Positions 1-5,963 of a DNA stretch of 6,730 nt are shown here, in pieces (position 1 is the stretch's first letter; each line of letters begins with the position of its first letter). The notes under the pieces were generated by a model that did not search any database, was not told the origin of the DNA, and was given only the letters and a program-made list of their open reading frames with translations. Both the position numbers and the translations under genes were made by a program. The stretch comes from an uncultured Lachnospiraceae bacterium (GTDB taxonomy: Bacteria; Bacillota; Clostridia; Lachnospirales; Lachnospiraceae), in contig CAUCWU010000138.1 of assembly GCA_958446555.1 (NCBI GenBank), positions 1 to 6,730 on the forward strand, given 5' to 3'.

Positions 1-546
1 GAGCTTGCGATTGAGCAGCTAGAGGACAATTACGGGCGGTATTGCAGGCAGATTTCATGGGATATTGTTCAAAATCGTGAGGATGTCGGAGAATGTTTGA
101 ACGATACTTGGTGGAAGACTTGGTGTAGCATTCCAGAAAATAAGCCGGATTCGCTTCGGGCGTATGTCGCCAGAATCACACGAAATTTATCATTAAATAA
201 GGTGATTCACAATCAGGCATGGAAGCGTGGCTATGGGAAAATCAGTACAATCGAAAAAGAGGCTGGAGATTTGATTGGCGAGGATGTGATCAGCAGAGTG
301 ATTGACCGGGATGATTTTGTCAGCCGAATGGATGAATTTTTGAATCGTCAGTCACAGATTGATCGTATGATTTTTGTACTTCGTTTTTGGTATATGAAGA
401 CGCCCAAAGAGATTGCAAAGCAGATGGATATGAAAGAAAAGACTGTGTACAATACGCTATATCAGATGAGAAAGCGTTTTCGAGATTATTGGGAGCAGTC
501 AGAGTCGCAACTTCCAAAGAGATACCAAGGTAAGAAAGAGCGGTGA
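1..546 (+). CDS. Sigma-70 family (ECF-like) RNA polymerase sigma factor, 5' end cut by window edge
   Basis: The frame is open from the first base to TGA at 544-546 and gives 181 residues. Residues about 11-66 form sigma region 2, with ECLNDTW, TWCSIP and the RITRNLSLN block. Residues about 115-165 form a region-4 helix-turn-helix (IDRMIFVLRFWY, TPKEIA, VYNTLYQMRKRF). There is no region 1 or 3, as in ECF-type factors. Alignment with the second sigma factor at 3130 suggests only about 13 N-terminal residues lie outside the window. A TTG at 97 is an internal codon and not the start, because conserved region 2 begins before it. By family knowledge it directs RNA polymerase to a small set of promoters. 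The next gene starts 66 bases downstream and encodes a membrane protein, the usual position of an anti-sigma or signalling partner. The target promoters cannot be read from the sequence. Confidence 0.88.
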   Translation, partial: ELAIEQLEDNYGRYCRQISWDIVQNREDVGECLNDTWWKTWCSIPENKPDSLRAYVARITRNLSLNKVIHNQAWKRGYGKISTIEKEAGDLIGEDVISRVIDRDDFVSRMDEFLNRQSQIDRMIFVLRFWYMKTPKEIAKQMDMKEKTVYNTLYQMRKRFRDYWEQSESQLPKRYQGKKER

Positions 547-612
547 CGAGGGAAAAAGTGATAGACAGAAAATGATAGTTGAAGTGAGAACACAGGAAAG
601 GAGGATCTGTGT

Positions 613-2448
613 ATGAAGCAGAATGAAAGTAAGAAGAGTAAAAACGGTGATGGAGTAAAGAAACGATTGTTTGGTCAAAAGTTGGATACGCGCACACCAA
701 AGGAAATCGAAAGAGAGCAAGAAATTTTACTGTGGATGAGCGACATTCGAGATGAGTTTATCTTGGAGGCAGAGGATTATAAGCAGTATCAAAAGGACAA
801 GCGCGTACCTAGCTATTTGATTGTGGGAGGTACACTTGCAGCAGTAGCATCTATATGCACAGCAATTTTTTTCCAGACGGGACACAATCGTCTCTGGAAA
901 GACAATGATCCGATGCAGCTTCCGTATCAGACACAAGAGACCGAGTGGGAGAGTGAGACTGCGGAAACGACATCCGAAGAAATCTCAGAGGAAATATCGA
1001 CGGAGGAATCTATAACAGAGGAAGATACAACTGAAGAAACGATAACTAACACAGAAGAATCAATTGAAGGAGCGTCACAGTCGATCGATGAGACCAATAC
1101 TGTAAATGTAGTGAATGGTGTCGCGGCATCGGCTGATAGTGGTTGGCTCGCGCAGTCGCAAAATTATCGAATTTTGGTCCAGACCGATGAGAATACTGTG
1201 TCTGTTTACTATGCTTGGGATGGCAGTCTTCAGTGTACATTTTCAGGAAAATTGGCATCTGGACAGAAGGGATGTCTGGCGAAGGAAGGAGATCGTGTTG
1301 CAATTATCAATGGACAGACAGTCGCCCTTCAAATGTATGTTGTCGGAGAAAAACAATTAAGTCAGGAAATGTATGTCTACTGGAACAAACTGTCCGATAC
1401 GGTATTTACGAGCAGTGAAAGCGCTCTGTTTTCGCCAGGAAAATTATATACAATCAATGGTGTTTTGCTGACAGAAAAAGATCAGATATTTGTGCGAGTG
1501 GGCGATCATATCTATAGCGAGGATGGCGTTTATAATTTGAATGGGCAACTACTCGGTGATCACCAGGAATTTACTGCATTGCAGGAATTTGGAAACTATG
1601 TTCTTGGCTGCGATTATACGACATGGACGTATGTGATGTTTGATCTTACGACGATGGCAACTGTATGGACCGCTAGTGATAAAGATTGGGTCTATCAGTA
1701 CAGCACAGAGCAGTCGATAAATTGGACGATGGCAGATGGACAGGGAATCGTCACTGATCTAATGCGAAATCCAAAATTAACTGAGGCAGATTGGATCGCG
1801 CAGAATGCGGATTGGGCATTGAGTGGAAAGCAAATTAGTGTTTTGTATGAAAATGAACAGACAAAACAATCAATCGTTCGATTGATTGAAACCGATCCTA
1901 CTACGGATCTTCGTTCCTATCGATATTATGTTTGTGGTGAACAATATCAGATACAAGAGGAACTTCCAAAGAATCATGTAATGGATTACTTTGCAGATGG
2001 TGTGCAAGTTCCATTGGTATGGAGCCTCACAGATGAGGGAATGCTTGTGTTCACAGATATCTGGACAAAGGAAGATATTGTTACAGTTCCAATTGATTTA
2101 AATGGAGGAGAGATTGAGTCGATACAGCTTACCGGTTCTGATCCTATCTATGGAATTACAGTCTCAACAATGAATCCCAATGATATGCTTACATTTTTGG
2201 TCGCCAATGGAATGGTCATTTCCCAGTCAAAGAACAATACCGTGATAAATGAAACTGTCACCAGTCTGGACGAAAACACAATTGTTGTCTATGAGAATGG
2301 AACGACACCAAATGTACGGTATTTTGATAAAAATGGAAATTCACTATCAGAGGATAATGCACAGATTGTTTATGCAGATCAATATGCAATATGCACGGTA
2401 CAAGATAGGAAACTTACCATTAATCCGAGAGGAGAGGCTGCTTATTAA
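613..2448 (+). CDS. Single-pass membrane protein with extracytoplasmic beta-rich domain, putative anti-sigma/sensor partner, probably prematurely stopped
   Basis: Start ATG 613 follows AAAGGAGG (597-604) with an 8-base spacer. The product is 611 residues. Residues 1-66 are charged and presumably cytoplasmic. Residues 67-87 are one hydrophobic span (YLIVGGTLAAVASICTAIFF). Residues about 108-160 are a linker dominated by Glu, Thr and Ser. The rest is a long run of short alternating beta-like strands with recurring NG and DG turns, resembling beta-propeller-like or DUF5050-like ectodomains. I do not recognise a named family. An inside-out single-span protein directly behind an ECF-like sigma gene fits an anti-sigma or signal-sensing role, but no classical zinc anti-sigma motif is visible, so that role is inferred from context. 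The TAA at 2446-2448 looks like an internal nonsense codon, because 58 further in-frame codons continue the same strand pattern. Confidence 0.75.
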   Translation: MKQNESKKSKNGDGVKKRLFGQKLDTRTPKEIEREQEILLWMSDIRDEFILEAEDYKQYQKDKRVPSYLIVGGTLAAVASICTAIFFQTGHNRLWKDNDPMQLPYQTQETEWESETAETTSEEISEEISTEESITEEDTTEETITNTEESIEGASQSIDETNTVNVVNGVAASADSGWLAQSQNYRILVQTDENTVSVYYAWDGSLQCTFSGKLASGQKGCLAKEGDRVAIINGQTVALQMYVVGEKQLSQEMYVYWNKLSDTVFTSSESALFSPGKLYTINGVLLTEKDQIFVRVGDHIYSEDGVYNLNGQLLGDHQEFTALQEFGNYVLGCDYTTWTYVMFDLTTMATVWTASDKDWVYQYSTEQSINWTMADGQGIVTDLMRNPKLTEADWIAQNADWALSGKQISVLYENEQTKQSIVRLIETDPTTDLRSYRYYVCGEQYQIQEELPKNHVMDYFADGVQVPLVWSLTDEGMLVFTDIWTKEDIVTVPIDLNGGEIESIQLTGSDPIYGITVSTMNPNDMLTFLVANGMVISQSKNNTVINETVTSLDENTIVVYENGTTPNVRYFDKNGNSLSEDNAQIVYADQYAICTVQDRKLTINPRGEAAY

Positions 2449-2625
2449 CTTCCGATTGCGTCAAATGAGTATCTTGCGATCACAACAGGAAATGATCGTT
2501 CTGGCGAGCTTTGTGATAATCAGGTTCTCTTTGCAAATGACGATATGAGTTGCATTCAGGAAGAAAATCGCATTGTGATAAAAGATCGTGCAGGACAGGT
2601 GAGAAAGGAGGTTATAATTCGCTAG
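2449..2625 (+). pseudogene. In-frame 3' continuation of the 613 gene beyond its TAA
   Basis: Reading on in the same frame after the TAA at 2446-2448 gives 58 sense codons and a TAG at 2623-2625. The translation starts LPIASNEYLAITTGND and ends AGQVRKEVIIR. It has the same strand-turn-strand character as the upstream protein. Its block QVLFANDDMSCIQEENRIVI lines up with QIVYADQYAICTVQDRKLTI just before the stop, as successive repeats would. There is no start codon with a Shine-Dalgarno sequence at the head of this stretch, so it is not a separate gene. The simplest reading is one original gene of about 670 codons with a point nonsense mutation. A sequencing error or some readthrough cannot be excluded. 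Confidence 0.6.
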
Positions 2626-2686
2626 AAACGTTTTCGATACTTACTATTGAAACAAGGAAAAACTAATTTTTGAATTTAAGAAACAG

Positions 2687-2715
2687 TTGTGAAAATAAAG
2701 ATAATATGCTATATT
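2687..2715 (+). promoter_or_regulatory. Sigma-A-type promoter of the small toxin mRNA
   Basis: TTGTGA at 2687-2692 and TATATT at 2710-2715 are separated by exactly 17 bases, with TGC just before the -10. Transcription would start near 2722, giving a leader of about 80 bases before the toxin ATG at 2802. Confidence 0.6.
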
Positions 2716-2754
2716 AAATGCATGGAAAGTCAGAGCATAAAAGGCGGCCTACCC
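2702..2754 (+). repeat. Left arm of an imperfect inverted repeat covering promoter and leader of the toxin-antitoxin locus
   Basis: This stretch aligns with the reverse complement of 2948-2995. Shared blocks in order are TAATATGCTATA (2702-2713), TAAA, GGAAAG (2724-2729), CATA and CGGCCTACCC (2745-2754). The first and last blocks are perfect, and the left arm carries about five extra bases. The arms hold the -10 region and the first ~30 transcribed bases of the sense and antisense RNAs respectively. Confidence 0.75.
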
Positions 2755-2794
2755 TCTTCGGAGGGGCTGTCCCTCCGGACGAAAGAAAGGAGGG
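2745..2794 (+). promoter_or_regulatory. Structured toxin leader: two hairpins, an anti-Shine-Dalgarno and a 3'-end pairing site
   Basis: CGGCCTACCC (2745-2754) is a perfect complement of GGGTAGGCCG (2948-2957) in the 3' untranslated region. CCCTC-TTCG-GAGGG (2752-2765) is a stable UUCG-type hairpin and GTCC-CTCC-GGAC (2769-2780) is a second one. CCCTCC (2771-2776) can pair with GGAGGG (2789-2794) in the Shine-Dalgarno sequence. Masking of the ribosome site by leader folding and 5'-3' pairing is well known for type I toxins; its operation here is inferred. Confidence 0.5.
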
Positions 2795-2801
2795 GATGCC
2801 A

Positions 2802-2894
2802 ATGTACGTTACATATCAGGATCTAATCCAGATCGGTATCTTATTGGTTGTTCTTGCGGATTTGATTTATCAGATTTGTAAGGGAAGAAAATAG
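2802..2894 (+). CDS. Small holin-like type I toxin (Hol_Tox/TxpA-BsrG-like), 30 residues
   Basis: The product reads MYVTYQDLIQIG, then a hydrophobic span ILLVVLADLIYQI, then a short basic tail CKGRK. This is the layout of the putative holin-like toxins common in Firmicutes: a VTY-type N-terminus, one membrane helix and a lysine-rich C-terminus. ATG 2802 is chosen over the in-frame ATG at 2796 because AAAGGAGG (2786-2793) sits 8 bases from 2802 but only 2 from 2796. By family knowledge such peptides insert into the cytoplasmic membrane and are toxic when overproduced. The stop codon overlaps the terminator hairpin of a predicted antisense RNA (2885-2975), the hallmark of a type I pair. No experimental function can be read from the sequence. 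Confidence 0.78.
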   Translation: MYVTYQDLIQIGILLVVLADLIYQICKGRK

Positions 2895-2920
2895 CCGCCA
2901 CTACTCGCACTAGTGACGGC
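2885..2920 (-). terminator. Intrinsic terminator of the antisense antitoxin RNA
   Basis: On the minus strand GCCGTCACTA (2920-2911) pairs with TAGTGGCGGC (2903-2894) across a 7-base loop, with a single G-U pair. TATTTTCTT (2893-2885) follows. On the plus strand the same hairpin has a C-A mismatch and no U tract, so the signal points to minus-strand transcription. Confidence 0.65.
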
Positions 2921-2975
2921 TAAGACTATATAGTCGAATTGCTATTCGGGTAGGCCGTATGTTTTGGCTTTCCTT
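2885..2975 (-). ncRNA. Predicted antisense antitoxin RNA, about 90 nt
   Basis: A minus-strand promoter (2982-3010) and a minus-strand terminator (2885-2920) bracket this segment. It contains no open frame of note. The RNA would overlap the last bases of the toxin coding region, its stop codon and the whole 3' untranslated region, so it pairs with the toxin mRNA 3' end as in the txpA/RatA and bsrG/SR4 type I pairs. Its first bases (GGAAAG ... CGGCCTACCC) nearly repeat the toxin mRNA leader. Ends are predicted from the signals. Confidence 0.6.
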
Positions 2976-2995
2976 TTCTTTACTATAGCATATTA
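2948..2995 (-). repeat. Right arm of the toxin-antitoxin inverted repeat
   Basis: The reverse complement of this segment aligns with 2702-2754: TAATATGCTATA (2995-2984), TAAA, GGAAAG (2973-2968), CATA and CGGCCTACCC (2957-2948). It contains the -10 and the first transcribed bases of the antisense RNA. Confidence 0.75.
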
Positions 2996-3010
2996 GACGA
3001 ATAGTTGCAA
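2982..3010 (-). promoter_or_regulatory. Antisense (antitoxin) RNA promoter
   Basis: On the minus strand TTGCAA (3010-3005) and TATAGT (2987-2982) are spaced by 17 bases, with TGC before the -10. The start point would be near 2975. The signal is at least as strong as the sense promoter, as expected for an antitoxin RNA made in excess. Confidence 0.62.
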
Positions 3011-3129
3011 GTTCAAAAAAATAGAATTTTAATTTTTTTTGTTAGTAAAAAGCTTTCATTTGTTGTCTTTTAAGTTGAAAGAAGTAACCGCTTATGATGA
3101 GTTAGGAAGAAAAGGGACGGAGGTAACTG

Positions 3130-3696
3130 ATGAGAGATACAGAGATTGTAGATCTATACTGGGAGCGAAATGAATCAGCGATTGACCAGACAAGGATGCG
3201 TTACGAGGGCTATTGCGATGAGATCTCATGGCGCATTCTAGAAAATCATGAGGACGTGCAGGAATGTTTAAATGATACTTGGCTTCAGACATGGAACAGC
3301 ATCCCAAGTAATCGTCCATTAAGCCTGAAATCCTATGTGGGACGCATCACAAGAAATCTGTCTCTCAATCGATTTAAAAAAGAGACAAGAAAAAAACGTG
3401 GTGGAAACGAGACAGAGGCTGTATATGAGGAGCTTGCTGAGTTTCTTGGGCAGGAAGATACAGTGGCGAGAAATCTAGAGAAACGGCAATTTCTTGATTT
3501 TCTTACCGACTATCTCAACAGTGTCTCAAAACGAGATCGCGAGATTTTTGTCCTTCGTTTTTGGTATCTGGAAACACCAAAGGAAATTGCAAACACCTTT
3601 GGTGTTTCTGAAAAAGAAATCTATAATCGTTTGTATCTCCTTCGCAGACGCTTTCAGGAAAAATGGAAAAAGGAAGATATGCCGCCCGTTTGCTAG
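3130..3696 (+). CDS. Sigma-70 family (ECF-like) RNA polymerase sigma factor, complete
   Basis: ATG 3130 follows GGAGG (3119-3123) with a 6-base spacer and gives 188 residues. Residues about 20-80 form region 2 (YCDEISW, EDVQECLNDTW, TWNSIP, GRITRNLSLNRFKK). Residues about 95-125 form an acidic linker. Residues about 128-180 form a region-4 helix-turn-helix (SKRDREIFVLRFWYLETPKE, then GVSEKEIYNRLYLLRRRF). It is a close paralogue of the sigma factor at the left edge: by eye about 42 of 66 residues match in region 2, and both share IFVLRFWY and TPKEIA in region 4. Unlike the first copy it has no intact membrane partner downstream, only a decayed fragment. A 6-base inverted repeat CTTTCA/TGAAAG (3053-3058, 3076-3081) lies upstream and could be an operator. 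No convincing promoter was found. Confidence 0.9.
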   Translation: MRDTEIVDLYWERNESAIDQTRMRYEGYCDEISWRILENHEDVQECLNDTWLQTWNSIPSNRPLSLKSYVGRITRNLSLNRFKKETRKKRGGNETEAVYEELAEFLGQEDTVARNLEKRQFLDFLTDYLNSVSKRDREIFVLRFWYLETPKEIANTFGVSEKEIYNRLYLLRRRFQEKWKKEDMPPVC

Positions 3697-3864
3697 CAAG
3701 AGAAAAAAACTATAACAAGTCATTCTATTTTCGGATTAGACAAAGACTTTCTATGACGATATGATAAAAGAGGACGTTTTCTATATAAATGGAAGCACAA
3801 CACGCTCCTTGGGATTGTGGCTGGAACAGCAGTCTATTTATGTATGCTTTCGGTCATAAGATAA
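3697..3864 (+). pseudogene. Decayed remnant of a single-span membrane protein gene behind the second sigma factor
   Basis: In the frame of the sigma gene, after its TAG, the translation runs to a TGA at 3754-3756. It then gives RYDKRGRFLYKWKHN followed by a hydrophobic stretch TLLGIVAGTAVYLCMLSVIR and TAA at 3862-3864. A basic juxtamembrane segment and one span resemble the N-terminal part of the 613 gene product (YQKDKRVPSYLIVGG...). The stretch has two in-frame stops, no Shine-Dalgarno sequence or start codon, and no ectodomain. I read it as what is left of a partner gene for the second sigma factor. The similarity is short and could be chance. Confidence 0.35.
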
Positions 3865-3882
3865 CAGAATCACACATATACT
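3854..3882 (+). promoter_or_regulatory. Candidate sigma-E (mother-cell sporulation) promoter for sipL
   Basis: CATATACT (3875-3882) matches the sigma-E -10 consensus CATACAnT at 7 of 8 positions. TCATAAG (3854-3860) fits the -35 KMATATT at 5 of 7, with a 14-base spacer in the known range. Transcription would start near 3889, giving a leader of about 67 bases. sipL in Clostridioides difficile belongs to the sigma-E regulon, which supports the call. Confidence 0.55.
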
Positions 3883-3956
3883 AATAATAGGGTCAGTCAG
3901 TTCGATTACAATCGGTTGCAAATGGCAAAGCCCAATATTTGTATATGGAGGCGATT

Positions 3957-5549
3957 ATGTTAGAGCTTCAGAAAAAACAGATACATATGAGCAGGAGCAA
4001 AAACACGGCAGGGGCGCAGATCACCTTTGATGAGGATTTTAATATTCCAGATGCCAAGCCGGATGTGGGCAGTGTCCTATTAAAACAGGCAGATGCCGTG
4101 GTGGAGGAGCTTCGACAGACATCGGAGAAGGTGCTTGTGAAGGGAAGACTAGAGTTTGAGATCCTATATGCAGTAGAGGGCACCAGTCGAATGAAAAATC
4201 TGTCTGGTGCGCTGGAATTTGAGGAGAGTATTGGCTATCCGGGGTTAGAGCCGGGGGATTCTATTCGGTGTCATACAAAGGTGGAGGACATTAGTATACG
4301 AGTCGTAAATTCAAGAAAGCTTCATATCAGCTCAGTGCTTGGTGTGGAGCTTTTTGCCGCGTCGGCCCATCTTGAGGAGGCTGCAAGGTCACTTTCTGGA
4401 GGAGAGGATATCGCAGTTCTTGGAAAAGACATGGAAGTAGTGTCCTTGCAGATGCAAAAGAAAGATACCTTTCGCATCGAAGATGATGTTGTAATTGTTC
4501 CGGGAAAGCCACTTGCGCAGTCTCTTCTATGGAAATCGTTAAGTCTTCGCAGCATGGACTATCAGGTTCAGGAAGACAAAATGGTCGTTCAGGCAGAGGC
4601 GCAGCTGTTTGTCATCTACGAGGCAGGACAGGAACAGCTTCCAATGCAGTGGATGGAAAAGACAATTTCATTTACCGGAGAGTTGCCACTTCTTGGCTGT
4701 CGCCCAGAGATGATTCCGTCGGTCGAGCCGGTGCTAATCAAAAAAGAGGTTAGCATTCATCCAGATGAAGACGGTGAAAATCGAATCTTTCATGTGGATG
4801 CAGTTGTAGAGCTTGATATGAAGCTATATCTTGAGGAGAAGGTGCACCTTTTGTGCGATGCCTATTCCACAACGAAGGAGGTTGACACCAAATATAAAAC
4901 AGCTCATCTTGAGACGCTTCAGATGAAAAATACAGCAAAGTGCCGAATCACGGAAAAGATTCCACTTCACAGCACCGATACGATGCTTCAGATTTGCCAC
5001 AGTGAGGGAAGTGTTTCGATTGATCGGGCAGAGATTGTCGATGAGGGTATTCGCGTCGAGGGAGCTGTGTATGTCACAGTTTTATATCTTGCGGCAAATG
5101 ATGAACGGCCTATGCAGGCAGCGTCCGGTGTCATTCCTGTCAGCCATGTGATCGAGGCGGGCGGTATCACACCGGGAAGCTGTTTTACAATCAGTCCGAT
5201 GTTAGAGCAGATCACGACGATGATCGCACCGGGTGGTCAGGGAGAAGTCAGAGCAGTCATCAGTTTTGATACGTTTGTGTTATCCGAGCATGAGATTTCG
5301 GTGCTAGATCAGGTGAGTTTTACCGGAGAGACAATTGATCCAAACGATTTTCCGGGAATGATCGGCTATATTGTGCAGCCGGGTGACAATCTCTGGGCGA
5401 TTGCAAAAAAATATCGAATGAGTGTCGAGAGAATCCGAGAGGTCAATCAAACCACAGCAAAAGAAGATGCAGCAAATTTGTCAGCTGCAAACGCAAAAGA
5501 AGACGGCGAGTTCACAAAGCCGGGAGAAAAATTATTGTTAGTGCGGTGA
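3957..5549 (+). CDS. sipL: SipL-type spore morphogenesis protein: SPOCS (DUF3794) repeats plus C-terminal LysM
   Basis: ATG 3957 is chosen because GGAGG (3947-3951) lies 5 bases upstream. A TTG at 3939 would put the Shine-Dalgarno sequence inside the gene. The product has 530 residues, close to C. difficile SipL (just over 500). It opens MLELQKKQIHMSR and has the typical DEDFNIPDAKPDVGSVL motif near residues 25-42. Three SPOCS-like repeats lie at roughly 28-130, 185-285 and 325-440. A LysM domain occupies 470-530 (GYIVQPGDNLWAIAKKYRMS ... KPGEKLLLV). In C. difficile SipL binds the coat ATPase SpoIVA through its LysM domain and is needed to fix the coat around the forespore, acting in the mother cell. 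The same role is inferred here. The LysM carries an unusual alanine-rich insertion between its second helix and last strand. The gene appears monocistronic, with a sigma-E-like promoter upstream and hairpins after the stop. Confidence 0.88.
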   Translation: MLELQKKQIHMSRSKNTAGAQITFDEDFNIPDAKPDVGSVLLKQADAVVEELRQTSEKVLVKGRLEFEILYAVEGTSRMKNLSGALEFEESIGYPGLEPGDSIRCHTKVEDISIRVVNSRKLHISSVLGVELFAASAHLEEAARSLSGGEDIAVLGKDMEVVSLQMQKKDTFRIEDDVVIVPGKPLAQSLLWKSLSLRSMDYQVQEDKMVVQAEAQLFVIYEAGQEQLPMQWMEKTISFTGELPLLGCRPEMIPSVEPVLIKKEVSIHPDEDGENRIFHVDAVVELDMKLYLEEKVHLLCDAYSTTKEVDTKYKTAHLETLQMKNTAKCRITEKIPLHSTDTMLQICHSEGSVSIDRAEIVDEGIRVEGAVYVTVLYLAANDERPMQAASGVIPVSHVIEAGGITPGSCFTISPMLEQITTMIAPGGQGEVRAVISFDTFVLSEHEISVLDQVSFTGETIDPNDFPGMIGYIVQPGDNLWAIAKKYRMSVERIREVNQTTAKEDAANLSAANAKEDGEFTKPGEKLLLVR

Positions 5550-5568
5550 AAGGAACCTTTCAGAAGTT
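5547..5568 (+). terminator. Hairpin at the sipL stop codon, possible weak terminator
   Basis: TGAAAG (5547-5552) and CTTTCA (5557-5562) form a perfect 6-base stem with a GAAC loop, beginning in the stop codon itself. GAAGTTTT follows. The U run is short, so termination may be partial or completed by structures downstream. Confidence 0.3.
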
Positions 5569-5591
5569 TTCACATAGAATAGTAGTGTAAC

Positions 5592-5689
5592 GCAGCAGGG
5601 TGGATACCGCAGGTTGCGCTCGAAACTGCCGGCTGCTTTTGATAGATTTCACCCGGCCCAAAAGGCCGGATACATAATCGAAAGCAGCC
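5592..5689 (+). other. Structured intergenic RNA candidate with mutually exclusive stems
   Basis: GCAGC (5592-5596) can pair with GCTGC (5632-5636), closing an inner hairpin GCAG/CTGC (5609-5612, 5626-5629) and followed by TTTT. The same bases GGCTGCTTTTGAT (5631-5643) can pair over 13 positions, one of them G-U, with ATCGAAAGCAGCC (5677-5689), enclosing a third hairpin CCGGCC-CAAAA-GGCCGG (5653-5669). The two folds exclude each other, like an attenuator. No plus-strand gene lies immediately downstream, so it may be a stand-alone small RNA, the processed 3' end of sipL mRNA or a decayed element. I do not recognise a known RNA family, and no clear promoter was found for it. Confidence 0.4.
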
Positions 5690-5700
5690 CACAAAAAGAA

Positions 5701-5727
5701 AAAGGAGTCGCGATGGACTCCTTTTTT
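5701..5727. terminator. Bidirectional intrinsic terminator between sipL and the convergent DUF1858 gene
   Basis: AAAGGAGTC (5701-5709) pairs with GACTCCTTT (5716-5724) over a 6-base loop. Six T residues (5722-5727) end the plus-strand signal. On the minus strand the stem is followed by TTTTTCTTTTTG. It lies 18 bases past the end of the minus-strand gene and is placed to stop both transcripts. Confidence 0.82.
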
Positions 5728-5744
5728 CATGCAAAGAAAGCGAA

Positions 5745-5963
5745 TTACTGAGCATCCTGAGCATTCTCAGCTAAAAACTCATTGATCTTATCAACCAGAT
5801 CATCTGGATCAATTCCGTGAACCTCAGCAGCCTCGCCGATGGACTCAGCCTGAGATGCCGGGCAGCCAAGGCAATGCATACCAGCAGCCATAAGAATCGG
5901 AATAACACCGGTGTTTACCTGAAGCAGTTCACCGATTGTAATATCTTTTGAAATCTGTGTCAT
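5745..5963 (-). CDS. DUF1858 domain protein with CxxC redox motif (TIGR03980-like), 72 residues
   Basis: ATG at 5963-5961 follows GGAGG (5975-5971, minus strand) with a 7-base spacer. An upstream in-frame ATG at 6014 is rejected, because it would put the Shine-Dalgarno sequence inside the gene and add a non-conserved stretch. The product starts MTQISKDITIGELLQVN and carries GMHCLGCPAS, with Cys31 and Cys34, then an amphipathic helix and an acidic tail. It is the small domain described as hybrid-cluster-protein-associated or redox-disulfide DUF1858. It often occurs alone in anaerobes or fused to other redox proteins. A thiol-redox or metal-binding role is inferred from the CxxC, and no substrate is known. 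It is a single-gene unit with its own strong promoter and terminator. Confidence 0.88.
   Translation of the reverse strand: MTQISKDITIGELLQVNTGVIPILMAAGMHCLGCPASQAESIGEAAEVHGIDPDDLVDKINEFLAENAQDAQ

Noticed and set aside
320..936. Minus-strand open frames opposite the first sigma gene and the 613 gene
   Set aside because: They have no ribosome sites and lie opposite strongly supported plus-strand genes; they are shadow frames.
2249..2548. Second-frame open reading frame crossing the end of the 613 gene
   Set aside because: It is a shadow frame with no ribosome site. The same-frame continuation after the TAA (2449-2625) explains this region better than a frameshift.
3939..3956. TTG at 3939 as the sipL start
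   Set aside because: The GGAGG Shine-Dalgarno sequence (3947-3951) would fall inside the gene. ATG 3957 has ideal spacing and begins the family-like N-terminus.
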